Positions 49,001 through 61,006 of a stretch of 64,000 bases of DNA are shown here, piece after piece. The DNA comes from Apostichopus japonicus (lineage: Eukaryota; Echinodermata; Holothuroidea; Aspidochirotida; Stichopodidae): contig NC_092576.1 of assembly GCF_037975245.1 (NCBI RefSeq), positions 7,270,501-7,334,500 of the forward strand, given 5' to 3'. The notes under the pieces were generated by a model. That model saw nothing but the letters and a program-made list of their open reading frames with translations, was not told the DNA's origin and made no database searches. Made by a program: the position numbers and the translations under genes. How positions within the stretch are numbered: position 1 is the stretch's first letter; each line of letters opens with the position of its first letter.

Positions 49001-52000
49001 ATATAAACAAAGAGAGTAAACATACGCGCCTTTACAAAGTGCTTTCCTTTCTTTAGGCTAGTACCCAATTGTTTCTCAATGGTAAATATTGGTTGTAACA
49101 TGGAGCTATTAGGAAGAAAAGTCCATATGCATCGAGACTAACTCTTACCTTTTGACTTGCCAAGAAGAACATTCCATTACATACGTCTACTGCGTAAACG
49201 GTCAATTGTAGCGTCTTCTCATGCTCGGCCAGTTGTGCAGTCGCGACCTTAGAGGAGTCACTGAAGTGCTGATAATTTCGCAGGAGAACATCCTTGAGCG
49301 TTCCACATTCGATATGTTCTTGGTAGATGAAATGCGGTACTTTGAAAACAAAATGAATGAAAACAATATGGCCGTCATACATCTTTGATGCTGTAGTCTC
49401 TAGAGACATTCGTAACGTTAATATTTACTTTATATAATTTTTAATTTTTCTAAGAGCTCAAATAAGTGAGTAAGGCTAGATGGGAATGCTTGGACTAGTT
49501 CTCAACTATAGAAACAACTATAGGTACAACTATAGAAACAACAGAGTCAGTAGACTATTAAACATATTTGGAAATAGTTTCCAGATTAACTTTAACCAAT
49601 AAAAGATAGCCGTCATATATGCTGCTCTCAAAAATGAGAGTAACATATTATTCGATGCAGCAGTAGCTCAACAAATCCTATTTTTTTGGCATGATTTCAA
49701 ACTTGTTTATGCATATTAGAAGTACAAACAGTCTGGCAAATAGAGAACGTTTTGCATGAATGTGGTATTATTTGTTTGAAAATATGTTTCAAATTTGAAT
49801 AAGTCACAATTACTCGAATTTTGATAACACAAAATAATTCTTTAACTTTATGTTATATCTATTTCATTTATAGGATTAAAATGTATCATAGAGCCGGGGG
49901 TTGGGGGGGGGGCACTTGGGGCACGTTCCCCTATTTTTTTTTCCAAAAGCAAATGTGCCCTACTGGCAAATAAAATGTGCCACTTTGATGAAGTCTTTTG
50001 GATATCTTAAGCCTTTGTTAATTTTAATATTTTATTTTAATTATTAATTTTTAGTCTGTAGATGCTTTTTTTTTAAATGGCATTCTATATCTTTTTGTAA
50101 CACGGTTATAAACAATATCAATAAATATTATTGATAGTATATTAACAAATCATATATATGTAAGTGATATGGCCGATGTGTATCGGTTTATAGCATAACG
50201 AGTGGTGGTTGTGGAATGAGAAAGTGACCCTCTGATGTTGTGCTCCCCACACTTTTGGAAGCATCCTACCCCTAGATCATATCATATACTCACCGTCCTC
50301 TAGAGCGACTCCGAGTATTTCAGCGATATTCTCGTGCTTGCGTAACGTCATCACGTTCTTTGCCAAGGCACGAAAGTTTAACATATCTTTCATTCTTGCG
50401 TCATCTTTATTAAATAAAGAAAGGGTGCAGTATGTTAAAAGAAACTGTTTTCGTTTTGGTTGCCAGTATTCAATCACGATTTCGCAAAAGTTTCACAATA
50501 TGGCAGCATTGAACGGCTATTTAGGGGCATTGGCATAGTGGGCGATCAGGGGGATAAATATCCCTAATTGTATCATCAATTATAAAATGTGTAAAGTAAG
50601 TAGGCCTGACGTTTCGATCCTACCAGGATCTTCTTCAGAGGCTAAATGACAAGTACAGTAACAAAAGGGACAAAAACACGAACAGAAAACAGACAGGTTA
50701 ATGAGCACTGTGAACACAATGAGATAGATGAAAGGGGATTATAAAAATATAAAATGTCAGAGTCATTCCTCCCTTGAAACATATTTATTGTGCCTGAAAA
50801 TCGCCAAGAGAGATATACCTCAATATCAATCAGCTTTCTATTTAACCGCCTCTAAAATCGGTCAACATGAATCAACACTTACCCTTTAAAAGGAATACCT
50901 TTATACAACTTTGTTAACTGCTATAAATAAAAAAAAAGACTGATGTCGACTTGCGGAGACTACCGAGTATTATACAACGTTCAATTCTTTTATGAAGCAT
51001 AAAGAGTAACATATGATACGTTACATAACGTTCCGAAAACGTTATTATGTTGTAAGTGTGTAACATAATGGCGTGCTGCATGTACGAAATTATGACGATA
51101 CGCTAAGAAACCAATGGAAGATTTGTAAACTGTATATAATACTTAAGATTTTCTTCCTCAAACGTCCTTACCGGAGACAGTCTTCGCGATGATTTTGCTT
51201 CCGTTACCATTTATAGTTGTAGTAGTAGCGAGATAGTATTTAATGGTACCTTCACCTGGTAGTTGACATGTTAGCTGTACGTCGCAACACCGCACTACCA
51301 ATGCATCGTCCTCATTGGAAATTATTGTGACTCTGTCTTGAGGATGGTGTACTAAATGTTTCAACGATAGAAAGTCAGCTTATCATAGTGATTTTCCTTT
51401 CAATTCAAGGTCTACTTTGTAGTTTCAAAGTTTAAAAATGTGAGACGAAGGATTTCAAATGCGTCTGAGGTCGTAACAAGTTGTCATGAAAAGTTGCCCA
51501 AAGAAGACGGAAAATTAATTGATTATATTTGTTCCACCAAGTGACACTTTGTTTGTAAATACAGCCCACGTATTATAATTATTTTACTATACAAAATTTC
51601 TATAGCGCCTTAGCCAATCAGAAATTGCTCTAAGGCGCTTTACAGTAATATACATACAAACATGATATACAAATATATAAATCGATAATGTAAGGTATAA
51701 AAAGGGTAGAACATTTGTTATATACAATCTAACAATAAATTGTATAAAAAACTGCAAATAGGAAATCGAAAATTATAAAAAAAATCTAAAAATATTTAAA
51801 ATTTTTAAAGCGCTATACATGCAAAATGGAAAATGCGTTGTACTAATGTGACAATATTAATAGTATAGAAAGCACGGTAATGGAATGCAGATCTAAATAG
51901 AAAGGTTTTGACTAGTTTTTTAATTTCATCTATATTTTTGGCACACTTAGCTTCCTCCGGTGAATATGTAATGATTATACAAAGACGTATAACTGAATGT

Positions 52001-55000
52001 AAACAAATCTCTTGGTTCACTTGTACTAAATATATATTTTATTTTTAAGGCATGCGCTATTTTTCATTCTCATTCATGTCATTGTTTTAATTGTTTAAGT
52101 TGTTTAAGTTTAATTGTCTCAGAATTGACTTATGAATTTGTGAAAAGGTAAATCTATTTTGGAAATATTCACTGGTTGTGGAATTATCTATTACAAACAT
52201 TTCTTAGCAAATAACTTACTTACCCATATCAATTCCTTCGGTTCTCGTAGTATTGGTTGGTAAAACCTCTCGAGAAACCGAGGGCACGGGTATAGTGACC
52301 GATGAAGCTGACAAGCTAAGTATTAATAAACATATACTTACTATTCGTTTTCGTTTTCGTTTATTTATTCAATCTAAAGAGTAGGCCTTCATTCTTTACG
52401 TACAACATGATAACAATGATATGTACTGTGTGATATCAATGTTTTCCTATATCAGTGAATAGTATACTCATAATTAGTTCAGTTCAGTATATAGAGGAAT
52501 ATATCCCGGCATTGGAGGTGCTGCCCCGGGACCGTTTGATTGTTGAGACGATAACTAAACCCGTTATATTTCACGTTCTCCCGTCCACCACAAGAAGTAA
52601 TGCGATATGTTACGATAAAATTAACGATTTTATATGATGAAATATTAACATTTTGTTGGACAAAATACTTTTTTTTTTTTTAGGAATGTTCGAGGATGTT
52701 AACAATTAAGCAAATATATGTCTTCGTGAGGACGATACCAATACGATCAAAAACAAACTCAATCAAAATGTTACATTTATACTAATCTGATGGCATCTTA
52801 ATCGATATTTCAAAGGAGACAAACAGGGTACCTGAAAACTAAACATCTGTTCTATAAAAATCTCACTTTTCAATTCATTGAATTTTAACAGAGACCCAAC
52901 ACCGACCTGTAAAATATTAAAGTCGGTAGAGTCTGACAAATGTCAACCAAATGGTATTAAGTGCATTTAAAGTCTTAAGTCATGTTGAGTGTGAAAATTA
53001 GATGGCTTATAGTTATGAAGAATGGCTAATGATGTTCATGTTCTACCGAGACATTGCTGAAGCAGTCACTGATAATTTGAGCTTACCTTGTGCGAGTCAC
53101 GATACTAGGAGCTATGGAATTAAAACCAGACGAAGTTGAAATTTGCAATGTTGAGATAGACAAAGGACAGAACAACAGCGTGAGATTAATCGTATTTCTG
53201 CTTTTTCCATTGATTTCTTTTGATGTTATAAATTGATTGGAACATAAAACAAGACAATATCGTTTACACAGGAACACATATCTCAAAAAGGAGTTTGTCA
53301 CAGTAATTAAAAAGTAATAATAATTATTGAAATTATGCTAATGATGTCAAGTGACATCGAGTTTCAATGTTCTTTTTGTATATGGCAGAGTACTTCATTT
53401 CCAAGACAAAACCGTAAAAATAAATGTAATTATATGTTATAGATTAAATGTTATTGCATCCAGCCTTATAAAATGTCTTCAAACAGGTTTTTTTGACAAG
53501 ATATTCCGCACCATATTTGGTAAAAATGTAAACCTAAAACTTACTTGAATACTTCTTTCGAAGAAACAGCAAAAGAGGGATGCTTATTACTATGGCAATA
53601 ACCGGCAGTATGGAAATTATTAGTGTCCACGGGGTTGACTTTACTTCTTCTGTAATCTCTTCATATCCCGTTGTGGTAATTACGTCTGAAAGAACTTGTA
53701 AGAAAATGAATGATAATGAATTACATATAGTAGGATATAATTCTCAGTCTAATAGAGATACCTGGGTTTGGTATCAAAACAATTTACATGTTGCCTGTAG
53801 CGATTTGTCAAGTCTTTAATTCATGATACCTTATCCGTGCATTGCGAAGTCAAAAAAAAGTAAAAGTAACTTCTTTTGTAATAGGACACAAACAGAATGT
53901 CACAAACGTAATGCAATTTGCATGTTGCATCAAAGATGTAGATATTTTTTTGTAAATTGCAATAAACTAAACAGAGGATGGGGTGGGCTATTTGCTCCAT
54001 GCATTAGTATGAACATGAAGGCCATATTTAGCAAAATATTAATATAAATGTTTATGCAGTTTGTTGAAATTGATCGATGATGATGACTTTTTACCTCTTA
54101 CTCTAATGGTTTTACTCTGATTTACTGAACAGTACTGCGATTCGCTAGCTATGCATTGGATACTTCCACTGTCACGTCGAGGTAAAAAGTTCATCTGTAT
54201 TTCTCGTCCACTTCCATTTACAAAATCATTACTGCTGATATTGATTTCTTCATTTTTTACTTCCCAATAAAGTTCAGTGTTTATTGCTGGTTTCGTTACA
54301 TTGCAGATAGCAAATGATTCAACCTTGCTATCAACATCAATCAAAGTTTTCATATTTTCTCCGTTGATCCACAATGTCACCTCGGGACAAACTAAATTAA
54401 TAAAAAGTCGAATAAATAAAACAAAAATAAAAAATCTAGCGTAATGTTATATCACCAATAAAACACACGATTGTTTGGATATCACTCTTTCATAAAGTAA
54501 CTTTTGCTGGACATTTCTTGGCAAATTTTCGACACAACAGTGTCGATAGATCATTGGTTCAGGAAATATGAATTTCATATTTCATTGCAATGGCTATTCA
54601 TACTAAGATAGGTTCTAACTTGTGATTCTTCGGTATTTATTGGGTTTTCACCGTCATTATTAGCATTACCCAGAGGTAGCGTTGGAAACATTTTGAATAT
54701 TTTATGTCACTGACATTTATCACAACTATTAAGCAAGAAACATTCAACGGTTCACGTGGTTTGGAAAGAGTGGATGTCGTAATTATACAATTATACAACA
54801 TAATAAAGTTCACTGAATTATCTTACGTACAAATATAGAGATAAGCAAAGTTTAGTTTTATTAAAAAAGCAAGTCAGAATAGCTTTTTTAAACTTTGGAA
54901 TTATTGTTTATGAACGGCGTTAAATGTATTTACCTTGTAAATGATTTCACTTAATCGTTATAACCACTTTCGCTCACATATTGTTATTACAATATTAACA

Positions 55001-56853
55001 AATTTGAAATGATCAGGTTTAAGTTTACTTTAATGATTGGATGAGTCCTTACCGTTTGTTTTGTAATCGACTATAACATTAACCACCTGTGTGTGACCTA
55101 CAATACTTCGATCAATACTGGTACATGTTATCGTTCCTTGGTCAGACTCTAAAATTGTACTGAGCATCGCGGTTTGGTCCACTAATCTGTTTACATCTCC
55201 ACGTGTTGAGTTGAATGAATCGATTGATGAATTTATTGTTTGATTGTTCAGAGTCCATTTCAGCTCTATCGGTGCTCTTGCTCCTATGGCGCAGCAATAT
55301 GCAGTAAAGGTCTCCTCGGCATTAACAAATATCTCATTGGTCTGGCGTGAGCCGTTTTGATTTTCATTGGAAAAATATTTGGATCCATTTATTGTTATGT
55401 AAACCTCTGGAGTCACTATCGACAAAACAATGGAGATGAATTCAATTAACATATTATAGGTATTAGTAAATCATTGATTTCCAGAATTATTTCCAAAGCA
55501 TATACTTGCATTCTACTACGAATAAATGTTAACTTTATGAATGCAAATGATAAATGATTATACAGTCACAATACCATGTACTGTCAACAACAGAAGAATC
55601 GTACCGGTCACGTTAACCATCTTTGAATGAACCATAGAATTTTAAGGATGTGCGAAGCAACTTTGAAGTACTTTAACTTAATATTTCGGAAAACACATCT
55701 TAATAAAATAATATTACTTGAATTGAAATGAAACCAGTTCATTGCTTTTTAGACTAACTGATGCACCCGGCTGGCATATAAGTTAGTGCTATGAGAGAAA
55801 TGAAGCTGTTATATTAAATTTTTAAGTGTTACTGTAGCCACTAGATTCAGCGTGGTGAAATCAGTTCGTGATTCTATGAGTGCAGTTTTCCCATCAATTA
55901 TCAAGTAGTTCTCCCGTGAAGGAATTTACTGATTACATACTGGAGAAAGCAAGTTGTTCACAACGTCGGTGACGATTCATTAGTCTGCAACCAGAATTAC
56001 CTTGATAATTATGATATCTTGTATTAAAAACCTAGTCTTTGAAATCTCGCAAATTATTGAGATCTGTTTAAATGCAATATTTAATACTATATCTAGGGCG
56101 ACACTGGCAGAAGACATATTGTTAGTAGCTTCATAATTTTCAAACAAGAACTCATTTTTTTCTTGGTTCCATTTACAACTAAAGGGCATCCAAACCGGTA
56201 AAATTACCCATTGCATTAGTGCAGAAGATAACTCTTTATATTACGGTATAGGACAAGATTACACTGACATGTTTTTCATTCAAAAATTCTCTATAGTGTC
56301 TATAAAGTAACAAGAACTTTTGTTTAACAGTACTGTAACAGTATCAGTTACATTATTATAATTGCATTTTAAATTTATTACATAACTATATACATCGTTA
56401 TCGGTATAGGCTAACTATCTAATAATTTTAAGTGCCAGTCATGTCGTTACATTCTATTTATATTTTGCATTTGCTTAAAAATGTGAAAAATTAAGTTAAA
56501 CACAAACCTTTAATTTTCAAGGTGTAGTTTATTATTATTGACTTGTTGTCACTATATGAACAATCATAATTCCCTTCGTGGTTGACAGAGATTTCTTCAA
56601 TCCAAAGTGAGTTGTTCGTCAGTACTGATAAATTCGTCTGTTTAAAGTTACTCGCTTCTGTTATCAATATCTGTCCATTATAAGTTAGCACCGTTTGCTC
56701 ATATCTCCATTGTGTCAAATACGAATCCACTCTCTGACAATCAAACGTCACATAACTGCCGATGCTTTTAACAATCAAGATGGCTACCGTAGACGGCGGT
56801 AAAATAATGAAAATTAATTTCAAAAGTGCTGGAACTCTTAACGTTACTTCCAT
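46011..56853 (-). CDS. Gene 4: complete Ig-domain receptor tyrosine pseudokinase
   Basis: Thirteen exons (minus): 56853-56508, 55415-55053, 54391-54095, 53685-53545, 52307-52224, 51351-51172, 50404-50294, 49339-49149, 48496-48377, 47656-47545, 47182-47086, 46399-46297, 46151-46011. Lengths sum to 2286 nt, 761 residues plus TAA, and every phase agrees. Order: signal peptide and Ig1 (to 115), Ig2 (to 236), Ig3 (to 335), TM helix near 353-375 ([17 protein letters not shown]) followed by RKK, juxtamembrane Ser/Thr-rich exon, kinase-like domain about 435-712, C-tail with NYFVL and NDYIDV. Kinase motifs: IIAK beta-3 Lys kept; alpha-C Glu is Ala; HPG for HRD; ARK for ARN; DFW for [23 protein letters not shown] and a final W..S.EERPSF kept. 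Catalysis is therefore not expected. The tail tyrosines could recruit SH2 proteins or act as YxxPhi sorting signals (inference). Ectodomain has many N-x-S/T sites. Confidence 0.87.
49890..50010. repeat. G-run repeat fragment
   Basis: A G run followed by GCACTTGGGGCACGTTCCCC and AAATGTGCC blocks resembles the GC-rich stretch at 18749-18790 in the hAT-like element. Probably a degraded element end in the gene 4 intron. Confidence 0.4.
50590..50735 (-). repeat. Dispersed repeat with best hammerhead-like motif
   Basis: On the minus strand (about 50645-50600) the sequence reads GCCT, CTGAAGA, A, GATCCT-GGT-AGGATC, GAAAC, GTC, AGGC. This matches hammerhead core strands CUGANGA and GAAA, with helix II of 6 bp, helix I of GCCT/AGGC, and a minimal self-complementary ACGT helix III. 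The rest of the unit matches 6149-6240 and 21814-21900. It lies in a gene 4 intron. Confidence 0.65.
51575..52005 (-). mobile_element. CR1/L2-like LINE 3' end in gene 4 intron
   Basis: Read on the minus strand, a [18 protein letters not shown] segment is the usual end of a CR1/L2 reverse transcriptase ORF. It is followed by a tail containing GCGCTTTAAAAATTTTA and a hairpin TAAAGCGCCTTAGAGCAA..GGCTAAGGCGCTATAG. Only the last few hundred bases are present. Confidence 0.65.
55985..56235 (-). pseudogene. Degenerate Ig exon between Ig1 and Ig2 of gene 4
   Basis: A frame on the minus strand keeps Ig spacing: SCKWNQEKN, then [15 protein letters not shown], then IIIIK before a GTAATT donor-like sequence. 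The expected start of an Ig exon and a pyrimidine tract with AG are not visible. It is either a dead Ig exon or a strongly diverged one. Skipping it leaves the gene 4 frame intact. Confidence 0.4.
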
Positions 56854-58560
56854 CCTTAAAGTTTCCCTGTACTATGTTTTTGAAACAGAACAGTTATCCA
56901 TCAATTTTATTCGTTGAACCGATTAATTAAAAAAAAAAATCCTAGATGGGAGGTTACATGAAAACAGGTTCCGTGCACGGTATGTTTAGTTCCTCTATTC
57001 AACTAATCTTATTAATCTTCCCATCAAATATTCCTGGGCTTTCACACTGCTGCTTTCCACATTCGTGACGTGTATTCTCGTACACATTCTAATGATAATG
57101 TCACCTTGGCGCAATGAACTTTATATTAATCACTGTAATCTCACTTTTTCGTTTTCGAAACTAATTAACTTGTATGTAGTATGCACATTGTTCTCTCTTA
57201 TTCAGGAAGTTTCGCATTTGATACGCAAAATCAGCCGTTTTTGTTTCTCTTTTAATTTTCCTTTATCGTGTTTATAGAAAGCTTTCTAAGGAAGTTTCAA
57301 ATCGTGCTGCACCAGATAATACGCTATGTATACAACGTTCCACCGTAAACGATCAAGAACTTTCAAAATATGTTATCCATGTTTCTTTAATCTTTGTGCA
57401 TCGCCGCTATTGCGTTTAGATATACTTTTACATTACGGAATCTAATACCACTATTGCGACTATGCCTTTCCAAGATTAACAATTAATACATTATAAAATG
57501 ACCTGTGTTGAGCTTTTATGTTTTTCTAAATAATATATGAAATCACCCGCTGGGTTTACAGAGACATTGTGACGTCATTCATTGCTTTAGATTGAGCCCA
57601 TATCAGCTATGATAGTCTGTGCCAGTGGCTCCTTAAAACCGTTATCAAAAGAATGTAGATTCCTTTTTAATTACCATTCCTTACTTAGTCTATATTATTG
57701 AAGTTTCAATTAGATATAATATATGTAATAATTAATTCATTCATTTAAGTATCTATTTTTAAATTTTATGTTGATTTCTTGATTAATACCTTTCTTTCAA
57801 ACAAGATACTTGTATTATTCAGCGTCACAAAATGAATAAAATGAGTATCAAATCTGTGGGCCCCAACGCGTTGATACAAATTACAACAAATTGTAACAAA
57901 CTGTTACATGTGTATATGATGCATATACAACTTTGTTTGTTTTATACTAGATTTTATAAGTGTTTATGAAAAGAAGATTAACATTGGCACACAGACTCAG
58001 ATAACAGTGATCAAATTTCTTTGTCTATTCTCCTATTAATAAAATAGAAAGTATCTTATTCCTTAGACATGATGAGCATTCAATCGTTCGTTTTGGTTCT
58101 TCTAAAACACTTTTGTTTACAATTGAAAGAGAAAATTGGAAAGGACATTCATTGTCATGGTGCACCGGTATTGTTGATGAGTGTATTGTTAACTAATTGT
58201 TTCATTCATTGAATTCTGAACAATGGGTTTTGAAACTGATTGTAATATTAACCATTTTATTCAACCTTTTGTTAACAACTTGTATAGTTTGTATTCTAAA
58301 AATTGCCTACTATGCTAGCTCAAAAAAAAGTGACAGTTGTTCATCGCCGTAGAAATCTATCCCATTTAATATACAAAAGTATGGATGGAAACTGGTTTGT
58401 TATCCAGTGGCATATGCCTAACCAGTGTTTCATGTTTCTTGCATTCAACTAATATATAGCATTTATCACATCAGATCCATGGTGAAATCCCTATTTACCA
58501 AATAGGTTTTAGCTATTTTTGTACTTTATTGCCCTTAATAGGGTTTACTTTCCACAACAC
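56854..58560. other. 5' flank of gene 4 and intergenic DNA, no gene seen
   Basis: The promoter of gene 4 should lie in the first few hundred bases, but no core element was fixed. Short ORFs lack support. No repeats recognised. Confidence 0.5.
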
Positions 58561-58569
58561 GTAAATATT

Positions 58570-59890
58570 ACTCTTCAACGTAAATTTGTCATCAAAGAGA
58601 AAGGTGAGTGGCAATGTCTGAGTTCATATGTCATGGAATTCCATAAACGAGGGCCAATTCTAGAAGAAGCACGTGTAAGGGGACATGAGATCACACGAAT
58701 ATTGAGGTGTTTGCTCATGAACGGCCTTCCATGTAAGCAAAAGAAGTTTTTAGTTGATATTTTGTTGAATTGTAACCAGTGAAGGTGATATAAAGCTGAG
58801 GAGATATATTCAGATTTTCTCATGTTAGGAATCACTCTAGCTGTACTATTTTGGACAATCTGTTGCTTGTTTATTAAACGTTTTGGGAAGACCAGCTAAG
58901 ACAGTATTAACAAAATCTAGACGAGACGTGACAAAGGCATGAACCAGTGTTTGAGCAGTTCTGGTATCGTATTGACTTCAGTATGCTATTGATGCTGCAC
59001 AAGTGATGGTATTCTGACCTACAGATTGATGACACCTGTTTCACCATGTTTAAGGTGGAGTCAACAATGATACCCAGCTCACGTATTGATGATGAGGACT
59101 CAACAACGTCACTCCCTATTTGAAATTTAAATCCATGCACCCTCTCCTTCATGTGTGGAGTAGTTAAAACAAGTAGATTGAATTTTAGTGCCTTGTACAC
59201 TCTCCTTAATGTGTGAAGGAGCTAAAACAAGAAGATTTAATTTTAGTGCCATGTACCCTCTCCTTAATGTGTGGAGGAGTTAAAACAAGAAGATTTAATT
59301 TTAGTGCCATGTACCCTCTCCTTGATGTGTGGAGGAGTTAAAACAAGTAGATTTAATTTTAGAGCCCTGTACCCTCTCCTTGATGTGTGGAGAAGTTAAA
59401 ACAAGTAGATTTAATTTTAGAGCCCTGCACCCTCTCCTTGATGTGTGGAGAAGTTAAAACAAGTAGCTTTAATTTTAGAGCCATGTACCCTCTCCTTGAT
59501 GTGTGGAGGAGTTACAAAGAAGAAGATTAGTCTTGTCATCATTCAGTTGGAGGTGGTTAACTTTAATCAATGAACGCAGGTCTGCAATACACCCCTCAAT
59601 GCGGTGCTGGTAGACATCATAATTCACCACTGTTGGTATCTAAGTCGAAGAACATCAACAATTGTGTTTTATCCGCATACATCTGAACATTAAGGCTGTT
59701 ATTCCTGCATGTAGCTGTTAAATGTGCAGAGTAATTGTAAACAGCTTTTGTCCCAAAACAGACCCCTGGGCACTCTTGGTTGCGCTGAAACCCCTTGGAT
59801 GTTAACTTGTGGTTTCCAGTTTGTCAGATTGGACTGAATACACCGCAGAGCAACACCTTTCACATCATGATTACTTCTCTCGGTTTGCCA
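58570..59890 (-). mobile_element. Decayed CR1/L2-like LINE reverse transcriptase
   Basis: On the minus strand, segments in several frames follow the order of an RT ORF: ALRCIQSNLTN, a broken VP-G-VLGP-LFT-like block, MYADKTQLLMFFDL, a DKT-LL-like block, SSSSIRELGIIVDSTLNM, then RVIPNMRKSEYISSALYHLHW and SRIGPRLWNSM. The YADD catalytic box reads YADK, and stops and frameshifts are frequent, so it is dead. A 58-bp minisatellite has expanded inside it (59138-59540). Confidence 0.8.
59138..59540. repeat. 58-bp minisatellite inside the LINE, about 7 units
   Basis: Units carry CCCTCTCCTTGATGTGTGGA, a GAGTTAAAACAAG block and a TTTAATTTTAG block, with few differences between units. Confidence 0.92.
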
Positions 59891-60709
59891 GATTGTAATA
59901 AATCACTAATTGTTTTAATTTCTAAAAGTTTATGGCTATCTTCTTAAATAACTTAATTATTAATCTGTCAATTAGAAAATAACAACCAGGAACTTATTAC
60001 TTTATTACAAATATAGCATTGATGGTTTAAACATTGATGGTGAAAAGAATTGTCAATCAGTAAGACGGTTAACGAAACATAATTCGACCACACCACATGA
60101 TACGTAGTACTCTGGGCAGCACTTTTTCTAGTGTTGTTAATTATTATTGTTTGAATTACTAACTAGATTCCATTCAAAGATCAGTAGATCCACAGGGAAC
60201 TACATTCAGGCAGCCCCTTTGGCCACGTAAAACGCACGAGGACTGTCATTTGAAAACAAAACAGCATTCGAATGTTACAATGCATTTACTGGTTTTGAAC
60301 GAGTCGGTTACTATAGCTACGATGTGTACGAAAATGACTTTTACCGCGTATGCTAGTTTGCCCACATCCCTGCTATTTCACATAATTGAAAAAATTATGA
60401 TCCTTGTAAAATAACTTCACCTTCCTCTTTCTTCCCTAAATACGTAAACTTTCCACATTTTTCATTAAAACTCTTGCACATGGAACATATCAATACGATA
60501 GCTTAAGATAACTCTCTGACTTTACTTTTTTTCGTGTTGTTTTTGAAGCGACAGCAAATCTCTCTCGCTTCAGGAAACAAAGCATGGCTAATGATATAGA
60601 TATATTGCTGCTCTTTTAATTGATAATGTTGTAAGCCAGTTATTCGATAACTTGTTTATTCGATAGTTCGTAATTCATACGGGTGTGTTTTCGTCCCAAA
60701 AGGCGTTGT

Positions 60710-61006
60710 TCTTTTCTGCATTGTTTCTTGCCTTGGTATTTGGTGCTTCTGTCCTTAAATTGACTGTAAATGACATTAATAGTTCAGTCACATTCGACTG
60801 TGGGTAATCAGTTACCAAGTGGCGTTATAATGGAAGTATGATCGTCTGGGTGAGGGGGGGTGTAGTTTCGCCCGTTACAAAAGCGGAAACACGTTCAAAG
60901 GATTGAAAAATACTTCATTATTGATTAATGCAATCGATTTGCACCACAAAGGAGATTACTCTTGCTCAACAAGTATGGATTTGATCCATATCACGAATCT
61001 TCAAAG
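60710..61006 (+). pseudogene. Relic first exon (signal peptide and Ig1) of the receptor family, plus strand
   Basis: Plus-strand translation gives a hydrophobic segment (ALFLALVFGASVL), then NSSVTFDCG, TKWRYNGSM and, after a one-base frame change, NTSLLINAIDLHHKGDYSCS. This follows Ig1 of gene 4 ([33 protein letters not shown]). An in-frame TAA follows the first Cys-Gly, there is a frameshift, no ATG is clear, and the family donor AAAG-GTTTGT reads AAAG-ATTTGT. It is the only family member seen on the plus strand. No further exons were found downstream. Confidence 0.75.

Larger units (their letters stand above)
46297..51351 (-). other. Pseudokinase domain of gene 4
   Basis: Eight exons from the degenerate glycine loop ([12 protein letters not shown]) to [13 protein letters not shown]. 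Shared with gene 1: intact beta-3 Lys, Ala at the alpha-C Glu, HPG and ARK in the catalytic loop, no activation-loop YY pair. Unique to gene 4: Trp after DF (YDFWPVD). The C-lobe is complete to subdomain XI. The juxtamembrane and N-lobe sequences have diverged far from gene 1, while the APE to alpha-F part is close, suggesting conserved fold and partner surface. Confidence 0.85.
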
